From positions 2,182,001 through 2,246,000 of the forward strand of contig NC_089990.1 in assembly GCF_036417845.1 (NCBI RefSeq): a stretch of 64,000 bases of DNA. Direction: 5' to 3'. Position 1 is the first letter of the stretch, and every line of letters starts with the position of its first letter. The translations under genes and the position numbers were made by a program. The notes under the pieces are model-generated. The model saw only the letters and a list, made by a program, of their open reading frames with translations. It was not told the origin of the DNA and did no database searches. This document shows, in pieces, positions 1-9,900 of this stretch. Origin of the DNA: Apteryx mantelli. Its lineage: Eukaryota > Chordata > Aves > Apterygiformes > Apterygidae.

Positions 1-1413
1 ATCCAAAGGCCAGTTATGTAAGTCTCACTAAGACAAGACTTCCAGCTAAGAAAGAAAAGTGTGAGATTAATGTCAAAATAAAGATAAGGCTGCTACTAGC
101 GAAGCCTTTGATAAGAATTTTGTTTAAATGAGAATGCTGAGTGAAAGTCCAATCAACACATTCTCTACACTCATTAATTATAAAATCAGTGATGTTTATG
201 TGGAAATATTGAATGCCCTCTTAGCTCAAGAACGCTGTCTATCAGTTCTTTCTCCCCTCACCCATTTTTCCGTCTGATAATAAGTCATTCAAAATTTTCT
301 TCCAAAAAAAGGAGTCCTAAGCTTAAAAGGCTGTCAAATATTTCTATATTCTTTCACCTTAAAACATTACTTGGAAACTTTAGGAAAAATAAAGCTTTGT
401 AAAATCTGTGAGAATAGTAGATTACATCTAATTACCGTTGACACTCTCCTGATGTGAATTTGCTCCTGTTGATTAATGGTATACAGTCAGTGCCTGTGGT
501 AGTGTGGGCAATGTGTTGTACTGTGTCCCTCAGTCTTCCTTCTGGGAGAAAAAAAAAAAAAACATTTTAGTGACTGGCAGGCAGAAAGTCTTACAAAAAA
601 AATGTGCAGAAACAACTTATATTCAATAAAACAGCAAAAGCCATTAGCAAACAGCCAGTGACTAACTCCACTAGAATCAGCAAATAAAACTCAAGATTCC
701 ACTACAAAAAAAATCAGAAGACCTTACACAGCCTTCTATACATTCAGTATGTACAGAATGCAGAACTGGACAACTGTGTAAACATATCATATATACATTT
801 AATGTCATATTAGCTAAAAACACTTCATTGCTTAACCTATGATCTAATTACTGAAAAGTAACATAATAATAACACAATAAAGAAGGTTCCAGTAAAAACA
901 AAACAAAAACAACATTGTGACAATTAAGTACATTTGCTTATCCCAAAGTTTTATTCCTTTATATGACAGTAGTAATGAAAAAATGCATTTCCAAAAAGTA
1001 TGTAAATATATCTCAAGCTTTTGGATCCAGTACCAAACTCCAGTTGCTAAACTGTCTGCACATTAAGGATCATGAACTGCCAGCCATATAGTTTGGAGAG
1101 CCAAAACACTGAAGGCTTTGCAAATACTAGTCAATTCATAATTGATCTTCTAAAGGTGAGGCACCGACACATATGTTTTGCAGCTTTACTGGAACATTAT
1201 CAGAAATCACTGTCCCCATAGTTCACTGCGGTAGCTTAGACTGAGCTGACTGACTTTGCACTAAGCCAGACAGAAGAAGCTCTCACACTGTCCTGCAAAT
1301 ACAGCAGATCCATTGTTATTTTCACCAGAAAGGTGATACTGTCTTGAAGTCACAGATGTTTCCGAAGTCACAGCCTAATCACGTCCTCCCAAACTACTTT
1401 TAGGGAGACATGG

Positions 1414-1415
<2 letters not shown>

Positions 1416-1447
<32 letters not shown>
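1416..1447 (+). repeat. A32 homopolymer
   Basis: This is an uninterrupted run of 32 A. No recognisable SINE, LINE or processed gene precedes it, so I read it as a simple repeat rather than a retroposon tail. Confidence 0.85.
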
Positions 1448-1452
<5 letters not shown>

Positions 1453-2074
1453 AAGCCTCAATACTGTAAAAGTGCATCTTGAGCATTTTCCACATCACTC
1501 AAGATATTCAGAACAATAGCAGATTTACATTAAGATTGAAATAGTCTAAGGGCTCCGAGCCAGTGGTCTGTCCATGCTGGTCAATACACAGAAAGGATTG
1601 TGTTAGCACCACTGAAAGAATAAATTATCGCTGCTTTTACAATAAGCTCTTCAAGAATGCAATAAAGAGTTCAGTGTGTGCTCCTCACTCAGGAATCCAA
1701 AACTTTTCAGTTAAGGTCTGGCTTGCAGCAAAGATAACAGCTGAAAACTAACCATCTTGACCTTGGTGAATTTTCATGACAACTTGCTAAAAAACAGGTG
1801 GAAAAATGAAAAGGTCACTTCGCATGTTCACGGGCCTTGTCATTGCAGCAAGGTGCCAACGCAATTTTAAATACCAACAGGTCAGCTAAAAGACTTGATC
1901 ATTTTGAGATCTAGCAAAGTTAGAAGTGACAAATACTAATTTTTTCCTTCCAAGTCTCTTGACTATTGCAGTATTACTAATATTGAGTTTTTCCCATCTG
2001 GTTTCAGAGATAAATTTAAAATTCTTCTTTGATTAAAGGAAATGATGACAGGAAATTAAGAAAACATATAACTA

Positions 2075-2145
2075 GGGAAAATATTCTTACAATATTTTAT
2101 ACCAGCTTTTGACTTTGATACAGAATATTGTAAGAATGTCTTCCC
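2075..2145. other. 71-nt hairpin resembling a pre-miRNA
   Basis: The arms 2075-2099 and 2121-2145 are reverse complements over 25 positions, with an uninterrupted 14-bp core, two G:U wobbles and two mismatches in plus-sense RNA. The loop is 21 nt. The size and loop suit a Drosha/Dicer substrate. A miniature inverted-repeat transposon would look similar. I do not recognise it as a named miRNA. Confidence 0.4.
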
Positions 2146-3549
2146 AGCTTTGTATTTTCTTGAAAGTCACAAGTATACTTCTGTAGCTTGATGAGAAGCC
2201 TTCCAAGTTGGGGAATTAGCAGGACATCAAACAGCAGCGCTGTTTTCCTTTTTCTCAACTTTAATAAACATGTATTTTAATTTACTTATAATTCACCCAA
2301 AGGGATTCCAAAACATTTTTCAGTAAGGGGTGTACAAATGGGTCTCCAAACACACACAGTACCGCTCCAAAGCGCAACATTCCTGGCGGGTGTTTGCCAA
2401 GGCCAAGCACTATCTCTTATGAAAAGAACATTGGAATTTTTACTGTCTGCATAGTACAGACGAAATCTTGTTTTTTAAGGACTCACCAAAACTTTTCTAA
2501 AAATAAATATAAGAGATGAAAGCTTGTTGGTACGGGGCGTGACAAACCCACACAGTCAACCTGATGCAAATGCTAGCCTCCAAAAAAACCCAAACAAAAG
2601 ACCGTTAAAAGTCTTATATAGAACCCTTATATTCAACTTTGTTGCAAATTTGGTTTCAGTGTAACATCAAATAAAGTTGCAGTTTGTGATCAAGGGTTGT
2701 GGCAGGAAACAAATTTGTAGAAACAAAGTTATCTTTATTCTCTACAAAGGTGAATAGACTAGGAATTATTGTTTTAAATTATTTAACATCCAATCCTTCA
2801 AAACTATTGGCAAGTGAAACACTGTAGAAAAAATAACTACCGCTTTTACAAACAAAAGTAAGCTATCCTAGTATTTTAGCAATAAATCTGCCTGCAATAT
2901 GCATTTGTGCAGATACAAAACCAAGAAGTTGTAATTATTCCATTTCATTGTCAAAGTACTCCTTAATTGCAGTTAACACCAAGCTTTCAAAAACTTGCTG
3001 CAACACTACTGAACCTAAAACTGAGCGATCAACTTGTAGTAGCTATTTTCAAGAGACTTTTAAGATGATCAATACAAGTCACTTATTCAGAGTGTTGTAT
3101 TTAAAAATTACAAACTAAGATACAGGATATAAAATCCAGTGTACCAGTGAACGGTTGACTGCTTTCAGCTCAGCATCATAGAATATTAGATTCATTTGAT
3201 CCTAACTAACAACAAAATATTCCCAGACAGCAACAGCATTCCAAAGCTTGCAAAGACTGGGAGCACAGTAAGGTAAAAAGACCTGGAAGGGAAGACAACA
3301 AAACAGATGGCTGTTTTTGCAGATGCATGATTACCCACATAGTCTTGAGAAAGTCAACACTGTTTGTATTTTTAATCCTTTTCATATACAAATTACAGAA
3401 ATCAAGGAAAAGGAGCGCAGTTACAGGGAGCAACTTCGGTTTTGCTTTTTACTCACACAGATACTGAACAAAACACAAAGTACTTTCTTTTATCCTGAGT
3501 ATTAACTCCAAGGACAATTTATTGGCTTCAAATACAGAGAGGATGCTTC

Positions 3550-3760
3550 ACTGGTTAAAATGCTAATCTGAGTCTCAGGAAATCTAGACTCAATTCCCTG
3601 CCTCACCACATACTTCCTGTGTGACCTTGGGCCATAAATATTTCTGTGCCTCAGTCTTTCCATCTGCAACTGAGATACTATTTCCCTGTTGAACCAAGCG
3701 TTGTAAGGATAAATACATTAAAAGAACATTAGGAAGTACGTGTTATAAGTATGCCCATAC
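3550..3760 (+). repeat. MIR-family SINE remnant
   Basis: The order of MIR consensus blocks is clear. A degraded tRNA-like part (TGGTTAAAATGC... GACTCAATTCCC) is followed by the core GTGTGACCTTGGGCC, then CTGTGCCTCAGTCTTTCCATCTG, then GTTGTAAGGATAAATAC. It is diverged and carries small deletions, as expected of an ancient amniote SINE. Confidence 0.85.
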
Positions 3761-4149
3761 CAGGCTAGCTAAGAACTCAGCTGAAGTAGCGCTGTGTGTC
3801 AATATTAACAGCTGGGCATCTGGTAAAATAAAGAAGGATTTCCAACATTAAAATCTCAACTATTACAGAGCAGAAAAGATTAAAAAAAAATTTTTCAAGG
3901 AATATATAGGAATTAAAACGTATTGTAACCGCAGTTATGGGAATACATTAGCTTTACAGAGCATATCCATCGCTCCAACGGAAAGTCCGAGCAGCGAGCA
4001 TCAAACAACAGAAACGAAACTCAGCAATCAGCTGAGCGATGGCCCCCGCCAGGAAGCGAGTACACCTGCCAGCGGCGGAGCGCGCCCGCTTCGGGGGCCA
4101 GCACGCAGCGCCTCCCGCGACAGGGGCAGCGGGGCCGGGGGGGCCCCAA

Positions 4150-4512
4150 CCCCCCCCCCCCCCCGCAGCCGCTAAGGTGCCTGCAGCCTTTTGCGGGAGG
4201 CAGCGAGCAGCGCTGCGCTGAGAGCGGTCGCAGCAGGGTCCGGTCCCCCCCCCCCCGCCGCTGCCCCCAGGCAGAGGGGGACAAAGGCGGCCGGGGGGGG
4301 GGGGGAAGGGAGGGGGGGGCGGCCGGCACCCAAAGGCGGGATGACAGCGCTGACCTGCCCCTGCCCCCGGCCCCCGAGGAGCGGGGGGAGGCGTCTGGTG
4401 CGCGGCCGCCGAGCAGTCAAGGGGAACAGCTACAAGGCTACGTGGCATTTGCAGGCAGCAGCTCCGGCTGCCGAGGAGGGAGAGCGGCGGCGGCGGGGGG
4501 GGGGGGGGGGGG
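4150..4512. repeat. Cluster of poly-C and poly-G tracts
   Basis: The cluster includes C15 at 4150-4164, a C-run near 4245-4256, G13 at 4293-4305 and G18 at 4495-4512, all in one GC-rich block beside the minisatellite. Such runs form G-quadruplexes and are prone to sequencing and assembly length errors. Confidence 0.9.
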
Positions 4513-4889
4513 TGGCGGAGGATGGGGGGGGGACGGGACACGGCTCCAGACCTCGGTCCCCCGCCGCAACGAGCAGCGGGGCAAAGGCGAGGGCGGGCAG
4601 GGGGCGAGCGCGCTGCGGCGCCGGGAGCGCGGGAGGAAGAGCAGCTCCGGGGACCCGCCGGCATTAACGCGGCCCCGGCGCCGCCGCCGCGGGTCGGTCC
4701 CGCCGGGCACGGACCCCCCCCCCCGCCCCCCAGCACCCTCCGCCTGCCCGGTACCGGTGCCCCGCACACCCCGCTGCCCACATCCACCTCGGGGCACCGG
4801 CGCCCTGCTCCCCCCATGCCTGCCCCCCGGCCCGGGCGTCCCGCTCCTCCCCAAATCTGCCCCAAACCTCTGGTGCTCTGCTCCCCCCC

Positions 4890-5850
4890 CCCCACACACC
4901 TGCCCCATTGCCCTGGCTCCCTGCTCCCCCCCACCTGTCCTATAGCCTGGGCACCCCGCTCCCCCCCCACACCTGCCCCACAGCCCTGGCACCCTGCTCC
5001 CCCCCACACCTGCCCCACAGCCCTGGCACCCTGCTCCCCCCCACACCTGCCCCACAGCCCTGGCACCCTGCTCCCCCCCTACCTGCCCCACAGCCCTGGC
5101 ACCCCGCTCCCTCCCCAAATCTGCCCCAAATCCCTGGAGCTCTGCTTCCCCCCCCCTCACCTGCCCCATAGCCCTGCCACCCTGCTTCCCCACATACCTG
5201 CCCCATAGCCCTGGCACCCTGCTCCCCCCCAAATCTGCCCCAAACCCCTGGCGCTCTGCTTCCCCCCCTCACCTGCCCCATAGTCCTGGCACTCCGCTCT
5301 CCCCACATACCTGCCCCATAGTCCTGCCACTCTGCTTCCCCCCACACACCTGCCCCATAGCCCTGGCACTCTGCTCCCCCCCCCCATACCTGCCCCATAG
5401 CCCTGGCACTCTGCTCCCCCCCCCCATACCTGCCCCATAGCCCTGGCACTCTGCTCCCCCCCCCATACCTGCCCCATAGCCCTGGCACTCTGCTTCCCCC
5501 CCCCATACTTGCCCCATTACCCTGCCACTCTGCTTCCCCCCACACCTGCCCCATAGTCCTGGCACCCTGCTCCCCCCCGCACCTGCCCCATAGCCCTGGC
5601 GCTCTGCTCCCCCCTCTTCCCCCAGCCACCTGCCCCATACCCCGGGCACTCCGCTCCCCCACAAACATGCCCCACACCCGAGCGCCCCGTTCCCCCCCCA
5701 GATCTGCCCCATACCCAGACACCCCACTCCCCCCTCCCAGATGTGCCCCACACCTGGGCGCCCCGCTCCCCCCCCCAGATCTGCCCCACACCCGGGCACC
5801 CCTCATCCCCCCCAACCACCTGCCCCATAGCCCGGGGCACCCCGCTCCCC
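4890..5850. repeat. GC-rich minisatellite, about 40-bp unit, roughly 24 copies
   Basis: The unit reads roughly CACCTGCCCCATAGCCCTGG, then CACTCTGCT, then a run of C. Adjacent copies are exactly 40 bp apart at 5351, 5391 and 5431, and 38 bp apart next. Length variation lies mostly in the C-run. Copies in the middle (5340-5480) are most alike; those at the edges have diverged, as expected of array expansion from the centre. The minus strand is G-rich, with several G-runs per unit. Open frames through the array are artefacts of a stop-poor repeat. It lies 0.3-1.2 kb downstream of the presumed minus-strand promoter. Confidence 0.95.
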
Positions 5851-6006
5851 CCCACGCCGCTGCCCCCCACACCGGCCGCCCGCGTCTCCCCGCCGAGTCC
5901 CCCCTCAATCGCCCCCCGCGGCTCCGCGCCCGCCGCCGGCTCCGGCCGCCCGCCCGCCCGCTCCTGGCACTGCCCACCGCGCCCTGGGTGGGGAGCGCCG
6001 CTCTCC

Positions 6007-6033
6007 CCCGGCCCGGCCCGGCCCGGCCCGGCC
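6007..6033. repeat. GGCCC pentanucleotide microsatellite
   Basis: About five tandem copies of CCCGG/GGCCC lie in the CpG island and are followed by CGCC repeats. It lies just inside intron 1 of the presumed leftward gene. Confidence 0.85.
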
Positions 6034-6135
6034 GCAGCCCGCTCGCCCGCCCGCCCGCGGCAGAAGCGGCGAGAAGCCGGGCCCCGCGGTGCCGGTCGGG
6101 CCGCAGCGGCGCGGCGCGGTGGGGGCAGCACTCAC

Positions 6136-6240
6136 CGTGCGAGGCGCCTCAGCCGCTGCCTCAGCCCCGGCGCCACCGACCGCAGTCCGACCGTTCCGCC
6201 ATGATGGAATGCGGGCACTGCGCCTGCGCCGCCGCGGGAC
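6136..6240 (-). other. Candidate non-coding first exon of a leftward gene (FNDC3C-like?)
   Basis: On the minus strand the exon ends CTCGCACG|GTGAGTGCTG, a consensus donor with last exon base 6136. The exon contains one ATG (6202-6200) opening a frame of only 13 codons that closes with TGA at 6163-6161, so the exon is probably 5' UTR with a short uORF. The gene body would lie to the left, beyond the window. In mammals the genes next to CYSLTR1 on this side are FNDC3C-type and TAF9B, in the same orientation. FNDC3 relatives have a non-coding first exon, which fits. No FNDC3 coding sequence is in the window, so the name is a guess. The 5' end is approximate. Confidence 0.5.
6219..6230. promoter_or_regulatory. 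NRF1-like site
   Basis: TGCGCCTGCGCC is one or two changes from the palindromic NRF1 consensus TGCGCATGCGCA. It lies at the probable start of the minus-strand transcript, a usual place for NRF1 in CpG-island promoters. Confidence 0.45.
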
Positions 6241-6694
6241 GGAGGGCGGGCGAGCGGGCGCACCAACCAAAGGCCGCGCCGCGTCCTCCGTCTTCGGCCA
6301 CCCGCTCCCGCGAAAAACGGCTCGGGGGGGCAGCGGCGGGGTTTGTGTGTGGGGTTGGGGGGGGGGGGAACCTGCAGGTGGCCTGCGAGCTAACGCAGGG
6401 CAGGGCGGGCACTTCATAAAAGAGAGGCGGGATGGTGGCGGCGAAGGAGGGGAGAAGGGGTTACGTGTGGCAGAGGTGGCACCAAGCAGATGCCTGGCCT
6501 TGGCGGGCGATGGCCGGGGCGGGCGGCCGCGCGCGACGCCCCGCGTGTGGCGGCGGCTGAGGCGCCGCGCAGACGAGGCCGAGCGGCGCGGTCCCCCCCC
6601 GTCACGCCGCCCTCCTCTCCGCCAAGAGCGGGGCGCCCACGTTGGGGGATCCTCGGCCCGGCCCGAGCTGCCGCCACCACCTCGACGCCCTGCA

Positions 6695-6712
6695 GAAGCT
6701 TCCGGAAGCTTC
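6695..6712. promoter_or_regulatory. Perfect four-unit heat-shock element
   Basis: The sequence is GAA-gc-TTC-cg-GAA-gc-TTC, four alternating nGAAn units with exact 2-bp spacing. This is the ideal layout for trimeric heat-shock factors. It lies about 500 bp upstream of the minus-strand first exon and about 30 bp upstream of a plus-strand TATA-like box (TTTAAAG). The motif is seen directly; heat-responsive use is inferred. Confidence 0.75.
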
Positions 6713-6741
6713 CGGCTGCGCGGTGCCCACCCTCAGAGAGG

Positions 6742-6749
6742 GTTTAAAG
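6742..6749 (+). promoter_or_regulatory. TATA-like box next to the heat-shock element
   Basis: GTTTAAAG sits in a GC-rich context 30 bp right of the heat-shock element. If used, a plus-strand start would fall near 6775. No coding exon or strong donor follows closely, so any transcript would be non-coding or spliced far away. Confidence 0.3.
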
Positions 6750-6960
6750 CCCGCAGTCGCTTGATGCCCGAGGTCGGAGGTGTTTTAGGCGGCGGCGTTC
6801 CCTCCGCTCGGCTGCCGTCGACGCGAAACACGGCCGCAGCCCCGATTCCCGGCTTCGGACGCAGGATCCGCACGCATCCGTGCCCCTTGTCGCCTCGAAA
6901 CCGGGGCGGGAATGACGTTTTATGCATTTACCGCCTCTCCCTGCCTGCTTAGGTGGCTGC

Positions 6961-9900
6961 ACGGGTCACAGCACGTGCAAAGGCAAAACGCTCAGAAACT
7001 GCAGTACTGCGTTAAAAAGTACTAATAGTGATCACCGAGAAAAAATAAGGAGTGTTACACCAATTTTTTAAGTGGGCAGAGCAACGTGAATAGTAAAGGC
7101 CAGATTTCTTTATCCGCCTGTTACAACCGGCAGCCAGGTCCGGGCGCGCAGCTCCTTTCTCCGCGTACGCTCCCGTCCCTCGCCAGCGGATCGCTAGCCT
7201 GCGAATCCTCCGTCTCGGCAGAGCCACGAGCAGCGGGTGAAGCCCCCAAAGAGTCAAGGGTGAGGGCAGAAAAAAGCAGAGCGAAGAGCTGGGGAGCCCC
7301 TCCGAGCAGACCCGGCCTCGCCGGCAACTGCTGCAGCAATAAATCATGCACTCCTTAGCTTATTTCCCCTGGACAATTTGCCCTGATAATTACTCTAGCA
7401 TGGTTTAGGCAAATTTAAGGCGCATTTGTGGAGCTGTGATTTGAGGAGTGTTTGCATACAGCGTGGAAGTCAGTTTCTATATGCATGCAAAATAAATTCG
7501 GCAGCTATGCTCCTATACAAGCTCCAGGAAACTTTTGCATCACACGAATTTACAAAAAAAAAAAGCTTAAGTTCAACATTTAAACACAGACTATATAATA
7601 AAGAAACTAACCTTTTAAAATATGTAGCCATACGCTTACCTCTGGTTGATCCTAGGTATATTTTTAATGAATAAAGGACATTTTATAATGAATAAAGAAA
7701 TTGTTCCTTTATGTCAGAAAATTTCTCTCTGAAGACTGGTGGAAGTGATTAATTTGACTTATTAAACAACCTGTACTAAACAGTACTAACATAAGCTTTC
7801 ATCAACCTTTTAAATAAGCAAGCAGTGTTAAGGGAGGCCAGAGGTGTTATCGTCTGCTGAATTTCTAGGTGATAACAACTTACCTTGTTGAATAAAAGTC
7901 ACAGAAACAGACAATGCAATTTTACAATTAATTTAACTCATATCGGCCCATAAAATGTTGAATATGTACTCTGCCTATTGATACCAAACAGTGAAAGAGC
8001 AGATCAGGTCATCTTCAGTTTGCCTTTGTGTGCATTTGGCATATTGCTGAAGCGGTCCCCCTTTCTTTCTTTTTTATTGTGTTTGATCAACTAGCTGTTA
8101 GAAGACTCCACTAATGTTTTTGAATGAATCGTGTTTTACGTTTGCTTTTGGGAGAAGATAAGCCAATGCATTTTTTTGTTATGTTTTAGCACCCCTGAAA
8201 TGTACATTTGGTGCAGAACAACACTGCTGGCATGTTAAAAGATGATTCTTGCAAGGAGCTCATTATCTTTGCATTCTGTGAGCTTTGTTGTCATCCCTGT
8301 TTATTTTATGTTACGATATAAAATCCTGATTTAAAACTTTTAAGATAAACTCTAGACAGGCATATAAAGCAGGACCTAGAATTTACATGCTAAATCCAAA
8401 AATCAATCCAGAATCTCCTCCACCCTCCCACTGATTCACTTTAGTAGCTTCTCTATCTCATAGACAATTAACAAAAAATAATTTAGCATCAAATTCTGGC
8501 CCTGGAAGTCCACTAAGTGCATAAATTTTAGCTTTGGGACACGTACGAGACCTGCTTTGTCTGAGCAGCTGATTGCAATGTTCTTTGTGATCCAAAAGGC
8601 AAAATTTGGTAGCTGGATCGATGGCCAGTTCCAGCTGGAGAAGACAGGAAACTTTTCCTCTTGATGAGATAATTGGCAAAACCTCTTTCATGGTCTCCAC
8701 ACTGGCTTTTCCTCTTCTTTCTACCTATTCCAAAAGTTTTACTGCATACATGTGACAACAGGCCTGATTCTGGTACAGATAAGCAGCAGCTCCTATTTTT
8801 GCCCTGTTGAATAGTGAGGATTAGCAAATCACATGCTTTACTATGGTTTGAAAAATTAGTAATTATTTATAGAATAGGTTTAAATCTTCAGAAAAGGATT
8901 CAAAGGAAATAAGCTGCCACTCTTTTAAGTCACATCTTACTTTTATCACTAATACTTTGGTCTGTGTTTCACTAATAATTGCAAAATGAAAGTCTAACTC
9001 CATCTCAGATTTCAGGCTTATAAATACTTCAGAAAAAGTAGAAGACAAGTCCAGTGCAGGACTCAGTGAATGCAGACCCGCTTTCCACGTTATTGTCGTC
9101 TAGGAACAAAAGGTTGGTTAATCATTTCACCTTTGAGAGAATTCCTGGAATCTTCAGCTCTCCATCTCAGGAATCTCATAGCTCCACAGGCTCTGACTAA
9201 TCTGCAGTGAAGCATATCTAGTGCCCTGGGGACTGCATTTCTTAAGGGAAATATTTTTACCTAATTTTTTGGGAGATCCTCTGAAAGAGACCCATCAGGA
9301 TGCGATTTGCAAACTTGAAATATATTGCTTAAAATGAATGTTGCTGCTGAAGGCAGTAATTCAAGGACTATTTTGAATTCACAGGCTCAATATTTATTCA
9401 TTGCCAGCTAAACCTTCGAAGTTATGACTAGCGGTGTTGTGTGATATACAGAGGTCTGATTCCCCATCATAAGCATACTGTGTCTGATATCCAGAATAAA
9501 GAAGGTCTTTGGAGGTGAATGCTGAGCATTCTTTGCTCTGAAGGCTATTGGGCCTCCCTGCTTCAATTATTAAAAGAATTCCTTTGTAGGTAATAATTAG
9601 TATTTTAGCACTCAGAAGAATCCCTTTTCCTTTCCCTCCTTCCTTTCATTAAATCATTTTTTTTCCTAATTTTCCATTCTAAATATATTGTGTGTTATTA
9701 TTGCAAGGTATTCACTGGTAATTCTAGCAAATACAATGTCTCATGGAAAAGCTTACAAAATCGTAGCCAGTTGCTGGTGAGACTTAGGATGAAAGATCTA
9801 AAAACTGCCCACATTCCACAAGCTCCAGGGCTCCTTTAGCACTGAAATTGCTTCAAGTACAAGAACTATTCCCACACCGCAGAAAATAAATGACCAAATG

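Larger units (their letters stand above)
1..3549. other. AT-rich non-coding sequence, presumed intron 1 of the leftward gene
   Basis: No open frame here resembles a protein. The sequence is AT-rich with an A14 run (549-562), an A32 run and one strong hairpin (see separate entries). If the first exon at 6136-6240 is real, this is intron. A long 3' UTR of another gene cannot be excluded. Confidence 0.4.
4000..6960. promoter_or_regulatory. Large CpG island with probable promoter near 6.2 kb
   Basis: GC and CpG content rise abruptly near 4.0 kb and fall near 6.95 kb. The core at 5.9-6.7 kb is dense in CpG. An NRF1-like site (6219-6230) and a YY1-like ATGGCGG sit in and around a minus-strand exon that ends in a consensus donor. 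The whole 4.9-5.85 kb part is a minisatellite rather than ordinary island. Direction of the main promoter is inferred from the donor. Plus-strand start sites are also possible because two TATA-like boxes (about 6415 and 6743) face right. Confidence 0.75.

Noticed and set aside
3954..5977. Minus-strand frames of 264-370 codons with GQVWGG/GLWGR-like peptide repeats
   Set aside because: They are translations of the minisatellite and its GC-rich flanks. Several frames are open at once and unit lengths vary by non-multiples of three, so no frame is maintained.
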